The notes: a model not told the origin generated them from the letters alone. Numbered from the stretch's first letter, positions 35,152 to 45,508 are shown. The stretch: DNA of 64,000 bases from Daphnia carinata (GCF_022539665.2 NC_081337.1:11091768-11155767); one strand, 5' to 3'. Numbers and translations: made by a program.

Positions 35152-36066
35152 TGCAATAATCGGAACCCAGTCACGTCTGACGCAACTGGGGGATTAAGGC
35201 ACACACAATTACAATACTGACAACGGTCAGGTTAGTTTATTAACTTAATATTCTGGTCAGCGTTTTTGGTGCGTGGTACACAAATGGTGTTTGGTTAAGA
35301 TCCGCCAGCCAGTCACGTCGGCTGCACGGATATGAAATGATCTACGGTTAGAAAAGCTAGGAAGGATAGGGTGCGGGAAGTACTTACAGGGGAGCCATGG
35401 TGCGTATGGAGGTGGAGATGTTACGACGCGGCTTCGGGCGGGGCAGCGTCGGAAGCACGGCAGCGGGCAGCGTCGGACGCACGGCAGCGGCAGCGTCGGA
35501 GGTACGGCGGCGGTGGCGTCTGAACACGACCGCGGGTAGAGCGGCGTCTCGGTTGTTGATTTAAGGGGTTTTAGCGAATACAGTGGCGTGGTGCACAACT
35601 CAAGTGTATTCACTTTTCCAAATCAGGCTTACACGACACTCAACTAACTCACAAATGTATTTTCACACGAGCAACTACACTTTAACAAAATACGTCTAAG
35701 ACGCTACCCAAAACTATAGGAACTACACGGCGGAGGTTAGAAGAAGACTAAAAAAAACGCAGAGCCCAAGCGTGGGTTTTATACCACGCTTTGGCTTGGT
35801 GATGCTAACGTTGGCGTGGGGACGCTAAGGTTAGCGTGGGGACGCTAAACTTTAGCGTGGGTAAAGAAAATTAGAAAAGTATGTCAAGGGGAAGCGAGGT
35901 CAACTGATAAGGTTGGAGTCGTTGACACCTCGGTCAAGCGGAAAAAGGCAATAAAAGGGGAAACTCGAGTCAAAGGAGGTCGATGAGGGTGAAAACAACA
36001 TGACAAGTATGCAAAACACTTAACTAAATTTATTTTTTAACTTTAAGTTTATCTGAAGTCCTTACA
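35152..36066 (-). repeat. G2 3' LTR (915 bp)
   Basis: On the element strand it starts TGTAAGGAC and ends ATTATTGCA. Contains TATAAAA (35783-35777), tandem GACGCTAA/TTAGCGTGG repeats (35808-35865) and GC-rich GGCAGCGTCGG repeats (35436-35520). Polypurine tract GAGGAGGGGAG lies at 36080-36070, just upstream. The same LTR carries an ATG in good context followed 11 nt later by a consensus donor (see 5' LTR). Confidence 0.95.
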
Positions 36067-36127
36067 TGACTCCCCTCCTCGGAAGATTGCGTCCCGCAAT
36101 CGGTTCCGTTCGCCGGGCACTAGTCGC

Positions 36128-36795
36128 CTAGGATCGGTCCTGTTTTTTGTCGTCGTGCATCGGCGTGGAAGATCGTGGTCCCGGTTCCTCCTTGTCACTC
36201 CACAGGTCGGCTACTATGTCCTTCCAACTGTCGGTTTCCCAGTCGTCCTCGTTCTTCCTTTGGGAGGGGATCCGGTACTGACGTTCGACGTACCGTGCTG
36301 CGGCGAAATCTTCTTCGTCGGAGTCCAAGGAGTAGTGGCTGCTCACGACGCTGACGTGGTGTTTTTTCCTTGCATCCTGGCGATGCTGTCGTTTAACGCC
36401 GCGACGTCCAGCCCGTTTTGCTGGATATCGCTGTCTGGCGTCAGACAGTATGGCGATCCCTGGGGGTAGGCGACCGCACCCTCCGCCGGGTATAAGACCA
36501 CGGTCGACGTACCTGAGGAGAACGAGTCGTCCTCCCAAGACACGTCTTCGACAAGCAGGGAAGACTCGTCCGTGTCGTCCGTGACGTCGGATCCGTACGA
36601 GACTTCGCTGTCGCGAGGGTAATCCGCACAACATAACATTTCGTCGTCGGTCATGTCCTGCACGTCGCTGTCGTTGGAGGGGTAGTCCGCGCAATACAAG
36701 ATATCTTCGCCGTCGGAGATGTACTGCATGTCGCTGTCGTTGGAGGGGTAGTCCGCGCAATACAAGATATCTTCGTCGTCGGAGGCGTACTGCAT
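36128..36795 (-). CDS. G2 accessory acidic ORF with -1 frameshift site
   Basis: Begins at ATG 36795 (the frame is open a further 48 nt upstream). The 0 frame ends at TGA 36345-36343 after 150 codons. It opens with tandem acidic repeats of 20-22 residues containing CADYP and NDSD. Six codons before the stop lies A AAA AAC (36367-36361), in the right phase for -1 slippage; the -1 frame then runs 77 codons to 36128, also acidic (SLDSDEED, NEDDWETD, DLWSDKEE). No domain recognised. The position after env recalls accessory genes of complex retroviruses, but homology is not claimed. An indel in the A6 run, natural or technical, is the main alternative. Confidence 0.55.
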
Positions 36796-36843
36796 GTCGC
36801 TGTGGCCGGCGGATTCGATCGACGAGGTTGGGGTCCTAGGGTA

Positions 36844-37008
36844 GATTCAGGTAGGATTAAGGATATGCTGGAGTTAGGGGTGGTCGTGGGGTGTGGTATG
36901 CATTGGGGTATGGGAAGGGGGACATTACATGCATAACAATTCACGGTTTCTTAATACTATTCCGGGTTACCCTAAGGGTCTACAGTGCTAGAGGGGGGTA
37001 GGTTTTAG
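36844..37008 (-). other. G2 spacer between env and accessory ORF
   Basis: Short noncoding stretch. On the element strand it contains an acceptor-like CTACCCTAG (ending 36837) just inside the accessory frame, which would fit splicing from the LTR donor at 46367. Confidence 0.3.
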
Positions 37009-38940
37009 TTAGTGATTTGAAAGGAGGGCGGCTGCTTCTCGTCGTTGTGACAAGCGGAGAGGGTAGGCGGTCGATTGCCCCAAGTGCTGTTGGTTTAGGG
37101 AGGGTCTCGTCGTGCCGTTTGGCACCGTTGCTGATGGAGTCGGTATGGTGACGATGGTCACTGGGGCGCTCGGTGTTGGTCTTGCGACTGATGTGGGTCC
37201 CATCTCGACGTCTTGGCGAATGGATTGTGGTGGTGTTAACCAGCTACAGGGGTTGAAGTACCTGCAGCATGGAATGTAGAGTCCAAGGAGTGTACCCAAT
37301 CCGCAGAACCGGAAGGCCAAGGCGATTGCTACTCCGACTCCTGACAGGATCCCGAAACTCCGGAGCCAGGACCCGAGCCTTGCCATAAAGGAGATGTCCC
37401 TTGCTTGACTTGGGTGGATGAGGATGGTATCCGTGTGTCGTTCTCCCGACATCTCAGTGACGTAACCCATTTGGATGTATGCCAAGATGTCGGCCATGAT
37501 CTTGGAGGCGCCCAGGGGGTGTGAAGCTATGGTGGGGTGTAGTTGCACTATCATGCCTAAGGAGTTGTCTGCTTCCAGTGGGGTTGCGTCAATTAGACGA
37601 CGTCCGTGTGTGGCCAAGCTGGGGTTCACTGGTGTCCAAGTGTTGTTTCGAAAGGTGTGTGCTTTGCCGTTAAAGTTGACGAAGTTCGCGTGCCAGTAAC
37701 ACTCGGAGAACTTCGTGAGTTCCCAACCGTCCACGCTGATTGTACTATCCTCGGCCTTAGGTTGCGCACCGCAAGGTGTGAAAACGGTTTCGAAGGTGAC
37801 ATTTTGCGGTGAGCATTGCAATACAGACACGGAGTCGCCTATTGTTATCAGCTTGGTGCATAGGGGGAGGTCCAGGTGGGTCGCAGCTAACCAACCATCA
37901 TATTGCGCTGTGGTGGTGGCGGCGTGGTAGGCTGCTCTGCGGCTCTCGCACTGAAGGTTGTGTATCTCCCGGGCTAAACGATTGGAGATTTCCATTGCGA
38001 AGTCCCTGATGTACTGAGTGTGGCTGGCGTACTCGATTTCCGCCCGCGTTAATGATGAGAGCGCGCGGCCTCCCGCTTCACTCGTTTGATTGGTTGTTGG
38101 TTCGACTTTTTCTTCTATTTTAATATTCTCCCGTACCGAGATGACGACTTTGTCCATGCCCAGGACTGGGTGAAGCATAGCCGAGGTTTGATCATCACAG
38201 GCTGAGCGGTTTTCCAACTTGTAGACGAAGTCTAGTTGTTTTGCTGGGTCACGTACTCGAAAAATGGTGTTGTTATCCGTTGTGTACCTAACGCCGAAAC
38301 CGTGCTCTATCAACCTTAGTTCGCATGGTTTTGATTCTTTCCAGGAGTCTTCCCATACGAGGGTCACCAGGTTGTGCTGGAGGGAGCCGCTGAGTGCTCC
38401 AGGGACGTCTCCGAGCGGGGAAGTAATGGTGCAGTTTGGGCACTCCGCTTGTAGGGTTACTTCTTCGAGACGGCAGTTAGTCATCCGTTCCGTGGTGGTC
38501 TGTAGCCAACTCGTTTCTACGAACGGGTAACCTTCCAGGGCAAAAGCGTTTGGACCGACGATGTCCATGGCCTTTCCCCGGCACTGTCGCGAATCTCTCA
38601 TCCGTCGGCACGTTGCTGCGTCTACATCGATGGGTTTGCGGCTGTGTGACACTTGGTTCCACTGCAAGAAGTCTTTGTAAACCGTTGTGGTCACTTCCCA
38701 CATGCTGCATGTGTGTCCAGCGAACCGTTTGACTTCTGGGAGCGCGGAGTAAACCGCGTACGCCACTGGTGTTGGTGGCTCGGGTGCTACTTCGTACGCA
38801 CATCCCTCCTCTTCCATTTTGAGGAACCCTAGATTCACCGCGTTGTCGCAGTTGCATATGGTGACGTTGAAAGCAGCCGCGGGGACAGGGGACGAAAGGG
38901 CGAGTAAAGTCATCACAAAAAATCTAGGGGTACAAGACAT
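37009..38940 (-). CDS. env: G2 env-like membrane glycoprotein, 643 aa
   Basis: From ATG 38940 to TGA/TAA at 37009. Residues 1-23 are a signal peptide. The ectodomain is cysteine-rich, with a CNCDN motif right after the signal, a CPNC segment and several N-glycosylation sites. One membrane segment lies near residues 525-560. The cytoplasmic tail is long and proline/threonine-rich. It is homologous along its length to the decayed env of G1 but not to the F-type env at 62211-64000. The organisation suggests a glycoprotein captured from an arthropod RNA virus of the jingchuvirus (chuvirus) kind, which is known for LTR elements; this assignment is a guess from motif style. A TAG 21 nt above the ATG gives an acceptor-like GTGTAG (ending 38971) for a spliced message. 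Confidence 0.82.
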   Translation of the reverse strand: MSCTPRFFVMTLLALSSPVPAAAFNVTICNCDNAVNLGFLKMEEEGCAYEVAPEPPTPVAYAVYSALPEVKRFAGHTCSMWEVTTTVYKDFLQWNQVSHSRKPIDVDAATCRRMRDSRQCRGKAMDIVGPNAFALEGYPFVETSWLQTTTERMTNCRLEEVTLQAECPNCTITSPLGDVPGALSGSLQHNLVTLVWEDSWKESKPCELRLIEHGFGVRYTTDNNTIFRVRDPAKQLDFVYKLENRSACDDQTSAMLHPVLGMDKVVISVRENIKIEEKVEPTTNQTSEAGGRALSSLTRAEIEYASHTQYIRDFAMEISNRLAREIHNLQCESRRAAYHAATTTAQYDGWLAATHLDLPLCTKLITIGDSVSVLQCSPQNVTFETVFTPCGAQPKAEDSTISVDGWELTKFSECYWHANFVNFNGKAHTFRNNTWTPVNPSLATHGRRLIDATPLEADNSLGMIVQLHPTIASHPLGASKIMADILAYIQMGYVTEMSGERHTDTILIHPSQARDISFMARLGSWLRSFGILSGVGVAIALAFRFCGLGTLLGLYIPCCRYFNPCSWLTPPQSIRQDVEMGPTSVARPTPSAPVTIVTIPTPSATVPNGTTRPSLNQQHLGQSTAYPLRLSQRREAAALLSNH

Positions 38941-39089
38941 GACAGGGTTTGAGAACACAACATAAAAGAATTCCTACACTAATTAATCAGAGGGGTAATG
39001 AAATGATGGTAACACATTGGGATTTATACGAAGGTACACGCGAAATTGAAAATGCTACGTTTACTACTCTAATGCTACCGTAATTTCGA

Positions 39090-42000
39090 TTATTCAAAGT
39101 TAGGTGGGGGTCTGAGGACGTTTCGGGGTCGGAGACCGGGGTGGCGTTCGGGTAAGGGGGGTATGGCGGGAGTGAGTGGGGTGGGAAGGTTGAGGGTTGT
39201 CGACGCTGGCCCTATCTCGTGGGCTGAGATTTCTTCTCTTGCTCCTTCTATTGGCTGGGACCATCCGTGGAAGTCAATGAGGTCTGTCTCGTCGAGGTCG
39301 TTGTGCTCTTCGTTAGCTGGGACTGGAAGTTCTAGCTCTCCCGTGAGGTTAGTGGTTGGGGCTTGTCCACGAGGGTCTGCATATTCGACGGTTGGCTCTT
39401 CCTTCCAGATCATGGACTCGTACAGTGGCTTGATGCGGTTCACGTGGACTCGTTGTGTTTGTTTACCTGGGCATTCTTGGATTTCCACAGTCTGGTTACT
39501 GTGTACCTTGATTACCCGGTATGGTCCTGCGAATCGTGGGATAAGCTTCTTACTGGTACCAGCCATTGGAGTCCTAACATCGATGAGGACTTTATCTCCG
39601 ACTTTGAAGTCAAACTCTTTGGCACGTTTATCGTACTGTGCTCGTTGTTGCTCTCTGGCTTGGGCTAGATTGTCCTTAACCAGGAGGAAGGCTTCGTGCA
39701 GACGTTGCATGATTTGACTTTTGTAGTCAGAGGGTGTGATGATGTTGGTTGCTGGGGCCAATAGGAATTGGTCGATGGGCATCGTAGGGTCTCGGCCGTG
39801 ATTGAGAAAGTACGGTGTCTCTAAGGTGGAGGAATGTACGGAATTTCTGTAGGCGAATGCTACTGGTCCTAACATCTCTTCCCACTTCGCGAATCCGCGG
39901 TCCATGTATTTCCTTAACATTTCTACGACCGTTTTATTAAACCTCTCCGTGAGGCCGTTAGTCTGGGGGTGGTAGGCAGTTGTTTTCAGATGCTTGATTT
40001 GTAGTTTGTCGCATAGCGTCTTGAAGAGTTCGGAGGTGAAATTTGACCCGCGGTCGGTGATAATCACTCTTGGCGGACCGTGATACGGAATGATTTTGTC
40101 CATCAGGGCCTTACTCGTTGTCAGGGCGGTTTGGTCTTGTAGAGGGATGACTTCCACCCATTTTGTAAAATAGTCGGTGATGACGAGGATGTGGTTATTC
40201 CCTTGCAGAGAGTGGGGCTGGATGGGCCCTAGGAAGTCCATTCCCAGTACCTCGAATGGTCTCGATGCAAGGTCTAGCGGATTCAGAAAGGCTCGTAGGC
40301 TGGATCGTCGTTGGAGGGCGCAGGAAGCGCAGGCTAGGCAATACTCTTTGACGTCGGAGAGCATCGTCGGCCAGTAATACTTATCTCGCAGCCGTAGGAC
40401 GGTCCTTTGGTAGGCTAGGTGGCCGGAGATTGGGGAGTCGTGGTACTCTTGAAGCAGAGGTTTTCTTAAGTTAAAGGGGACTACCACTTGTTGTTGGGCG
40501 AAGGGCCGTCTCTTTTTGGATGTTGGTTCGTTCCGACGAAACAGCACGCCGCCAGAGATCGAGTATAGGTCGATCTCTTTCACCCAGATCTGCGTGTTGT
40601 TCTCTTCACTGAGGACTCCATCTTCTAGGTATTTCTTGATGTCGTTGCAGAGAGCGTCTTGCTGTTGCTCGATCAGCATGGCATCGTCAGTTTTCGGGAA
40701 AGTTTGAACTGCATTTACGGGGATCCGCGATAGAAAGTCAGCGTTTTCGTGTACTCTACCAGGGCGATACTTGATAGAGTACTTAAGGTTGGCTAACATT
40801 ATGGCCCATCTTCCGAGCCGGCCGGTTTCGTCTTTGAAGGTTTGTAACCATTGTAATGGTCGGTGATCGCTGATGATGACGAACGGCTCATCTTGAAGAT
40901 AGTGACGGAAGCGTTTTATCCCAAAAATTACTGCCGCAGCTTCCTTTTCGATGGTTGAGTAGTTTACTTCGGCCTTGTTCAGGTGCCGACTTGCATAAGC
41001 GATTGGTTGATCCTTCCCTTCATGTAGTTGGGACAGGACGGCACCTAGCCCGTAGTCGCTGGCATCGGTGTATATAAGGAACTCCTTCGTAAAATCGGGG
41101 TAAGCCAGGATTGGCTCTGACGTCAGACAGTTCTTGAGGAACTCGAAGGCCTTCTCTTCTTCTGTACCCCACACTATCTTGTCTTGCGGTCTCGCTTTTG
41201 TCTGCGATAGTAGTGGGTGGGCTATAGTGGAGAATCCTTTGATGAACCGGCGGTAGTAGGAGGCCAGCCCTAAGAAGGACTGCAATTCCTTTACGGTTTG
41301 GGGTCTACGGTAGGTAGCTAGTGCTTCTACTTTGGCTGGATCTGGTGCTACCCCGTTCGCTGAAATGACGTGGCCCAAGTATTGTACTGACTTGGCCAGG
41401 AATTTGCACTTGGACAGTTTTACCCTGAGGTTGGCTTTTTCCAGTAGTGCGAAGATCTTGCTTAAGTTCTCCATGTGTTCTTCGTGGGATTTCGAAAACA
41501 CGATGATGTCGTCTAGATAAACAAGGCAGGTCTTCCCGATTTCTTCCTGCAGAACGAAGTTCATTAGCCTTTGGAATGTCCCTGGGGCGTTGGTAAGGCC
41601 GAACGCGAGGCGGTTCCACTCGTACAGGTTGTTCTCCACGATGAAGGCGGTCTTCTCCTTCGACGTTTCTTCCATCTCTATCTGCCAGTAGCCGGAGGCT
41701 AAATCCAGGGTGGAAAAGCATTTCTGGCCGTGTAGCAAGTCTAGTACGTCGTCGATTCTAGGTAAGGGGAAGGAGTCTTTCTTCGTAACCGCATTCAGTT
41801 TTCGGTAGTCTATGCATAGTCGGTCATCCCCTGTCTTCTTTTTTACAAGTACAATGGGAGCGGCCCAAGGAGAGAGTGACGGCCGTATAATGTCGTTCTC
41901 CAGTAGCTCTTCGATGATCTTCTTCGAAACTTCTTTTTGACGGGGTGATGCCCGGTAAGGCCTCTGGCGGATGGGTCCCTGGCCTTGCGTGTCAATCACG

Positions 42001-43085
42001 TGTTTCACTAACCCTGTGTTTCCTAAATCACTGGTTTTGAAGGCGAAGATGTGCTGATTCGCCAAGAGCAGGTTGCGCAAACTGTTCTTGACGTCTTCGG
42101 CGACATCTGGCAGGGCAGATTCGAGAACGGCAGGGTGAAAAATAGGGGATTCGGTGGAGCAGGATGCCACGTAGGTACGTGGTTTGACAGTCACGTGCCC
42201 TAGGTTGGTGTAGCGAGGCAGGTTGATGGTGCAGTTGGTCTCGTTGATTAACACGATGCGGAACAATCCATTCTTCAACGGCGTCGAGACGAAAGGATCC
42301 AATCGGAGCCCGGGGGGTAGACGGGAGTCTTTGACGAAGAAACAGGCATTGTCGAGAGATAGCTTGAAGTCACTATTCTCGCTCTCCACCACGCATGCGG
42401 ATGATGGAGGTACTTTAATTCGATGGGCCGCCATCATGGTCGGCTGGTCTTCGGTCTGGAGCTGATCAGACTCCTTCACACGGTAGACGCGCCTTTCACG
42501 ACCGTCGATCACGAACTTATGTTTATAAAGAGCGTCTAAACCTAGAACGCAATCTTCCATAATCCCTTGAACGACGATGAACTCTTGCTGGAAGGGTTCA
42601 CGGGGCCTCTCGTCCTCGACGAGAAGGGTTAATATTACTGTTCCCTGGCAGATCAGGGGCCTGTTGTTAATGTCAAAGAGGTCGACGGCTACCTCCTTTG
42701 AATGCTCCATATTGGTTCCTCGCTTCTGGAGTTTGTCGAAAAGTGTACTGCTGACGAGACTCTTTCCTGCTCCGCTATCCACTAGTGCTCGGAATGAGCA
42801 GTGTCCTGCGTATAGGTTAAGTCTTGGGGTGGCTGGGGTGTCGGATACGGCCTTGACGAATTGTTGGGGCTTAGGGTATCCACCGAGGGGCCCAACGTGC
42901 TGATCGGTGGCGACTAGTTTTCCGCCTTTGACCGCAGAATGCCCGGTCGAGCTGAGGGCGATCCTGCCGTATGCGATGGTGGTGGGGGTGGGGGATTTTT
43001 GATCGTGGGGCAGAAACTGTGGCGATGCCCCATTTCGTTGCAGCGGCTGCATTTGTCGTTTCGCTGAAGGTATCTGGCGATGCAA
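39090..43085 (-). CDS. pol: G2 pol polyprotein (PR-RT-RH-IN), about 1330 aa
   Basis: One open frame in the -1 frame relative to gag, overlapping the gag end by 172 nt, with no ATG of its own near the edge; it is presumably made by -1 frameshifting. Domains: aspartic protease DSGAG (residues 103-107); RT with STLDLASGYWQIE and catalytic YLDD (about 520); RNase H with YTDASDYG (about 668); integrase HHCC zinc domain (about 885-922); DD35E core (MDFLGP, TDRGSNF, then TERFNK exactly 35 residues after the second D); GPY module (RFAGPYRVI); acidic C-terminus. All catalytic residues are present. No chromodomain. I found no canonical heptamer in the overlap: GCG GAA AAC TAG at the gag end is only a weak candidate. 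Confidence 0.95.
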   Translation of the reverse strand: MHRQIPSAKRQMQPLQRNGASPQFLPHDQKSPTPTTIAYGRIALSSTGHSAVKGGKLVATDQHVGPLGGYPKPQQFVKAVSDTPATPRLNLYAGHCSFRALVDSGAGKSLVSSTLFDKLQKRGTNMEHSKEVAVDLFDINNRPLICQGTVILTLLVEDERPREPFQQEFIVVQGIMEDCVLGLDALYKHKFVIDGRERRVYRVKESDQLQTEDQPTMMAAHRIKVPPSSACVVESENSDFKLSLDNACFFVKDSRLPPGLRLDPFVSTPLKNGLFRIVLINETNCTINLPRYTNLGHVTVKPRTYVASCSTESPIFHPAVLESALPDVAEDVKNSLRNLLLANQHIFAFKTSDLGNTGLVKHVIDTQGQGPIRQRPYRASPRQKEVSKKIIEELLENDIIRPSLSPWAAPIVLVKKKTGDDRLCIDYRKLNAVTKKDSFPLPRIDDVLDLLHGQKCFSTLDLASGYWQIEMEETSKEKTAFIVENNLYEWNRLAFGLTNAPGTFQRLMNFVLQEEIGKTCLVYLDDIIVFSKSHEEHMENLSKIFALLEKANLRVKLSKCKFLAKSVQYLGHVISANGVAPDPAKVEALATYRRPQTVKELQSFLGLASYYRRFIKGFSTIAHPLLSQTKARPQDKIVWGTEEEKAFEFLKNCLTSEPILAYPDFTKEFLIYTDASDYGLGAVLSQLHEGKDQPIAYASRHLNKAEVNYSTIEKEAAAVIFGIKRFRHYLQDEPFVIISDHRPLQWLQTFKDETGRLGRWAIMLANLKYSIKYRPGRVHENADFLSRIPVNAVQTFPKTDDAMLIEQQQDALCNDIKKYLEDGVLSEENNTQIWVKEIDLYSISGGVLFRRNEPTSKKRRPFAQQQVVVPFNLRKPLLQEYHDSPISGHLAYQRTVLRLRDKYYWPTMLSDVKEYCLACASCALQRRSSLRAFLNPLDLASRPFEVLGMDFLGPIQPHSLQGNNHILVITDYFTKWVEVIPLQDQTALTTSKALMDKIIPYHGPPRVIITDRGSNFTSELFKTLCDKLQIKHLKTTAYHPQTNGLTERFNKTVVEMLRKYMDRGFAKWEEMLGPVAFAYRNSVHSSTLETPYFLNHGRDPTMPIDQFLLAPATNIITPSDYKSQIMQRLHEAFLLVKDNLAQAREQQRAQYDKRAKEFDFKVGDKVLIDVRTPMAGTSKKLIPRFAGPYRVIKVHSNQTVEIQECPGKQTQRVHVNRIKPLYESMIWKEEPTVEYADPRGQAPTTNLTGELELPVPANEEHNDLDETDLIDFHGWSQPIEGAREEISAHEIGPASTTLNLPTPLTPAIPPLPERHPGLRPRNVLRPPPNFE

Positions 43086-45508
43086 TTCTCCGTTGTGTGA
43101 CCTCCGTACGTGTTGTGGAATTCACACAACACCGCTGTCCTCCTGAACGCTTCGGGCTGCGATGCGATGGGGTCTTGTGATTTAGGTGCTTGGTGGGTTA
43201 GCTGGCGCTGCAGATCGGTAAGACGGTGTTGAAGCTCTAGGGTCTGGTCAGAAGCGTTTCTTTCGATTTTCGTATTGAGCTTTTCTAAAGCCTCCAGTAC
43301 CCCTGCCAACTCGGCGTTGCGGTTGCTTGGGATGTTAGGGGACGCATACGCAGCCTGAATGCGCACCCTCGCCTGGCCTTCTTCAATAGCCATTGCTGCC
43401 AACTCGGCTTTGTCGATGAGTGTTTCGAATGAGTGGAACTCCTTGTGTTTTAGTCTAGGTTGAAGGTCGTATTGGAGGCCTTCTATGAACCTGTCCATCA
43501 TCATTTGTTCTCTTGATTCTGCAGTGGCAGCATCGAGGATACCTTCCATAGGGTACGCCTTGTAGAACGCCTTCCTTATGCGATTAGCGTAACGTCGCAT
43601 GTTTTCCTCGGGTTCTCGCCTCATATTGTGAAACTCTACACTCCTCTGTGACCTTGTCTCCGTGGAGTGAAAGAGTTTAAAGAGCCTTTCTTTGACGGCT
43701 GCGTAATCCTGAGAGCGGATGGGATTGTCCAATTTGAAATTGTCAAATTCCTCAGCGGCTTCTCCGTAGAGTTTGGACCGCATGAGGCGGAGTTTCCTCG
43801 CCTCTTCGAAATTCCCCAAGTCGAGGGTGGCCTCGAGGTGAGCCACCCAATCATCGAACCGACCGGATCGTTGCCTGTCGCAAAAGATGGCTACCGAGCT
43901 GAACGCCTGCATGGCCTGTTCTTGCTGAGCTAACCTGATTTTGTCTTCGATGGTTATACTGGGCGCGATGGGCGAGTGGGAGTGGGGTGCGTACGTTGAT
44001 TCTTGACCGCCTCTCCAGTGTGGTTGAGGTGGCCCGTCTGTCGACGATTGGGCGTTCAGGGGAGTTGATGTTACGATGCCCTGGGGGTGGCATATTCGGG
44101 GGGGTAGCGCCGACGTCATGTGTGCCGTCGTGACTCGAGCGTAGTTGGCACTGGGTCCCGTCTGTGTTACCGGTAGTGGTGTGGCTCCGGGCGAATTCAG
44201 TTGCTCGTTCGATGTTAATTTCCCTGGTGCGGAGCAATCACTCTGTGTCATTCTGGTCCGAGATAAAGCGGTATTGACCGCAGTGTGGATCTCGACGCCT
44301 GCTTCTAGGAGTCGGGTCAATTCCTTTTCACACGTGTCCACGAAACTTTCCAGGCATCCCGTCGGACGTGAGTCCATTGTAGGGCTGTATGTCGGTAATA
44401 TCGGCGTAAATGATACCTTCCGGTTGGACGGTGTCTTGACTGATGAAGGGTCGGACAGGGCGTTAACAGGGGTCGGGTGTAGGGCGTGGTGGTGTTGCAT
44501 AGTGGGGGATAAAATAGGGGTGCTTGTGGACGTTGGGGGGACGGTGTTTTCTCCTACGAGGTTGGCGGTGGTTGGTTTCGTTACGTGGCTCGTTTGTCCG
44601 CGCGCCAGTGGTTCGATGTTGTTGTACAACGTTCCTCGGAGGTCGGTGCCGGGGGAGTCGGCTTCCGAAATGTCGACAAGTTTCCCTTCGGCTATGTTGG
44701 GGGGTTGTTGTGGGCTTGTCCTGATAGGGGGTGGGGGGGCTTCGTTTCCCGAGTCTGTTGAGAGGCTGTTGCTGTCGTACGATCCCGGTCGAATTGGTGT
44801 ATACCCCGTCCGCAGGTCTAAAAAATCGAACACTTCGGCGGGGGTAGCTAGGTATGGATGGAGCTCGAGTAGGGCTATTAATGCGGCTCTTGTCTGTTTA
44901 GGGTCCAACTGTCTCCGATGGTTGGCTTCCAAGTGGTGTTGGAGCTCGAAGATAAGTTCTTCCTCCGGGATGTTTTCTATGGGAGTCTTCCAATATCGAC
45001 TGTGGAACGAATTCTTCGGGGCGTCGCCTGGTAGTAGTGAAGGGTCTTCCTCTTGTAAGAGAGTGATTGCCTGACGTAGCAATTCCCTCCGCTCTTCTTC
45101 GGTGTCCGACGCGTCTTTCAGTAGAGGCCGGGCGATGTCCAAAAGCCTGTTTTGTCTTAAAATGTTTAAGGTCTCTTCCCCGGTGCGGTCTTCGGGGATG
45201 TCCTGCTGTTGGGTGGGCGCAGACGGCAGTGGGTGTGGGGTCTTGGGTCGGGCACCTAAACGTTCCCACGCAGCGTTGTTGGCGTGCTCTTGTATCTCTT
45301 GCGATGTGAAGTAGTCTGTTTCGGAGGGCGTGTCAGTCTTGCAGCTCGCGACGAAATCGTTAAGTTGGTCTTCAATGTATCGTTCGTCCGTAGTGGTTTG
45401 ATTCCGGTCTGTAGTTCTCCTAAACGAGGGGAAGGTTTGGCGAAAGGATTTTCCCCAGCGTTTAAAGAGTGGAATCCTTTTCTCGAAGCTCGACTCTCCT
45501 TTTGACAT
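42914..45508 (-). CDS. gag: G2 gag, 864 aa
   Basis: ATG 45508 to TAG 42914. A long N-terminal half is rich in T, P and S. Around residues 530-720 is the capsid region (FDDWVAHLEATLD, FHNMRREPEENMRRYANRIR, DRFIEGL). The C-terminus has a CxxH-type finger (CEFHNTYGGHTTENC) and a CCHC knuckle CSRCNEMGHRHSFC at 820-833. It forms the particle and packages RNA in this family. The frame is unbroken, and the last codons overlap pol. At 864 aa it is long for a Gypsy gag (often 300-500), because of the N-terminal extension also present in G1. Confidence 0.92.
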   Translation of the reverse strand: MSKGESSFEKRIPLFKRWGKSFRQTFPSFRRTTDRNQTTTDERYIEDQLNDFVASCKTDTPSETDYFTSQEIQEHANNAAWERLGARPKTPHPLPSAPTQQQDIPEDRTGEETLNILRQNRLLDIARPLLKDASDTEEERRELLRQAITLLQEEDPSLLPGDAPKNSFHSRYWKTPIENIPEEELIFELQHHLEANHRRQLDPKQTRAALIALLELHPYLATPAEVFDFLDLRTGYTPIRPGSYDSNSLSTDSGNEAPPPPIRTSPQQPPNIAEGKLVDISEADSPGTDLRGTLYNNIEPLARGQTSHVTKPTTANLVGENTVPPTSTSTPILSPTMQHHHALHPTPVNALSDPSSVKTPSNRKVSFTPILPTYSPTMDSRPTGCLESFVDTCEKELTRLLEAGVEIHTAVNTALSRTRMTQSDCSAPGKLTSNEQLNSPGATPLPVTQTGPSANYARVTTAHMTSALPPRICHPQGIVTSTPLNAQSSTDGPPQPHWRGGQESTYAPHSHSPIAPSITIEDKIRLAQQEQAMQAFSSVAIFCDRQRSGRFDDWVAHLEATLDLGNFEEARKLRLMRSKLYGEAAEEFDNFKLDNPIRSQDYAAVKERLFKLFHSTETRSQRSVEFHNMRREPEENMRRYANRIRKAFYKAYPMEGILDAATAESREQMMMDRFIEGLQYDLQPRLKHKEFHSFETLIDKAELAAMAIEEGQARVRIQAAYASPNIPSNRNAELAGVLEALEKLNTKIERNASDQTLELQHRLTDLQRQLTHQAPKSQDPIASQPEAFRRTAVLCEFHNTYGGHTTENCIARYLQRNDKCSRCNEMGHRHSFCPTIKNPPPPPPSHTAGSPSARPGILRSKAEN

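Noticed and set aside
35257-35613. 118-codon minus-strand frame in the G2 LTR (also 46237-46593)
   Set aside because: It lies wholly within the LTR, is proline/arginine-rich from GC-rich repeats, and its upstream part spans the strong splice donor; probably fortuitous.
36651-36944. Alternative 97-codon frame over the accessory repeats (T/P-rich)
   Set aside because: Third frame of the same tandem repeat; lacks the slip-site continuity seen for the acidic frame.
39163-39717. 184-codon plus-strand frame
   Set aside because: Antisense shadow of the G2 pol C-terminus.
42914-42935. GCG GAA AAC TAG as the gag-pol slippery heptamer of G2
   Set aside because: Does not fit X XXY YYZ (the P-site tRNA would mispair after slipping). 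Position before the stop is suggestive, but the sequence is not canonical.
44145-45074. 309-codon plus-strand frame
   Set aside because: Antisense to the long G2 gag; a shadow caused by its codon composition.
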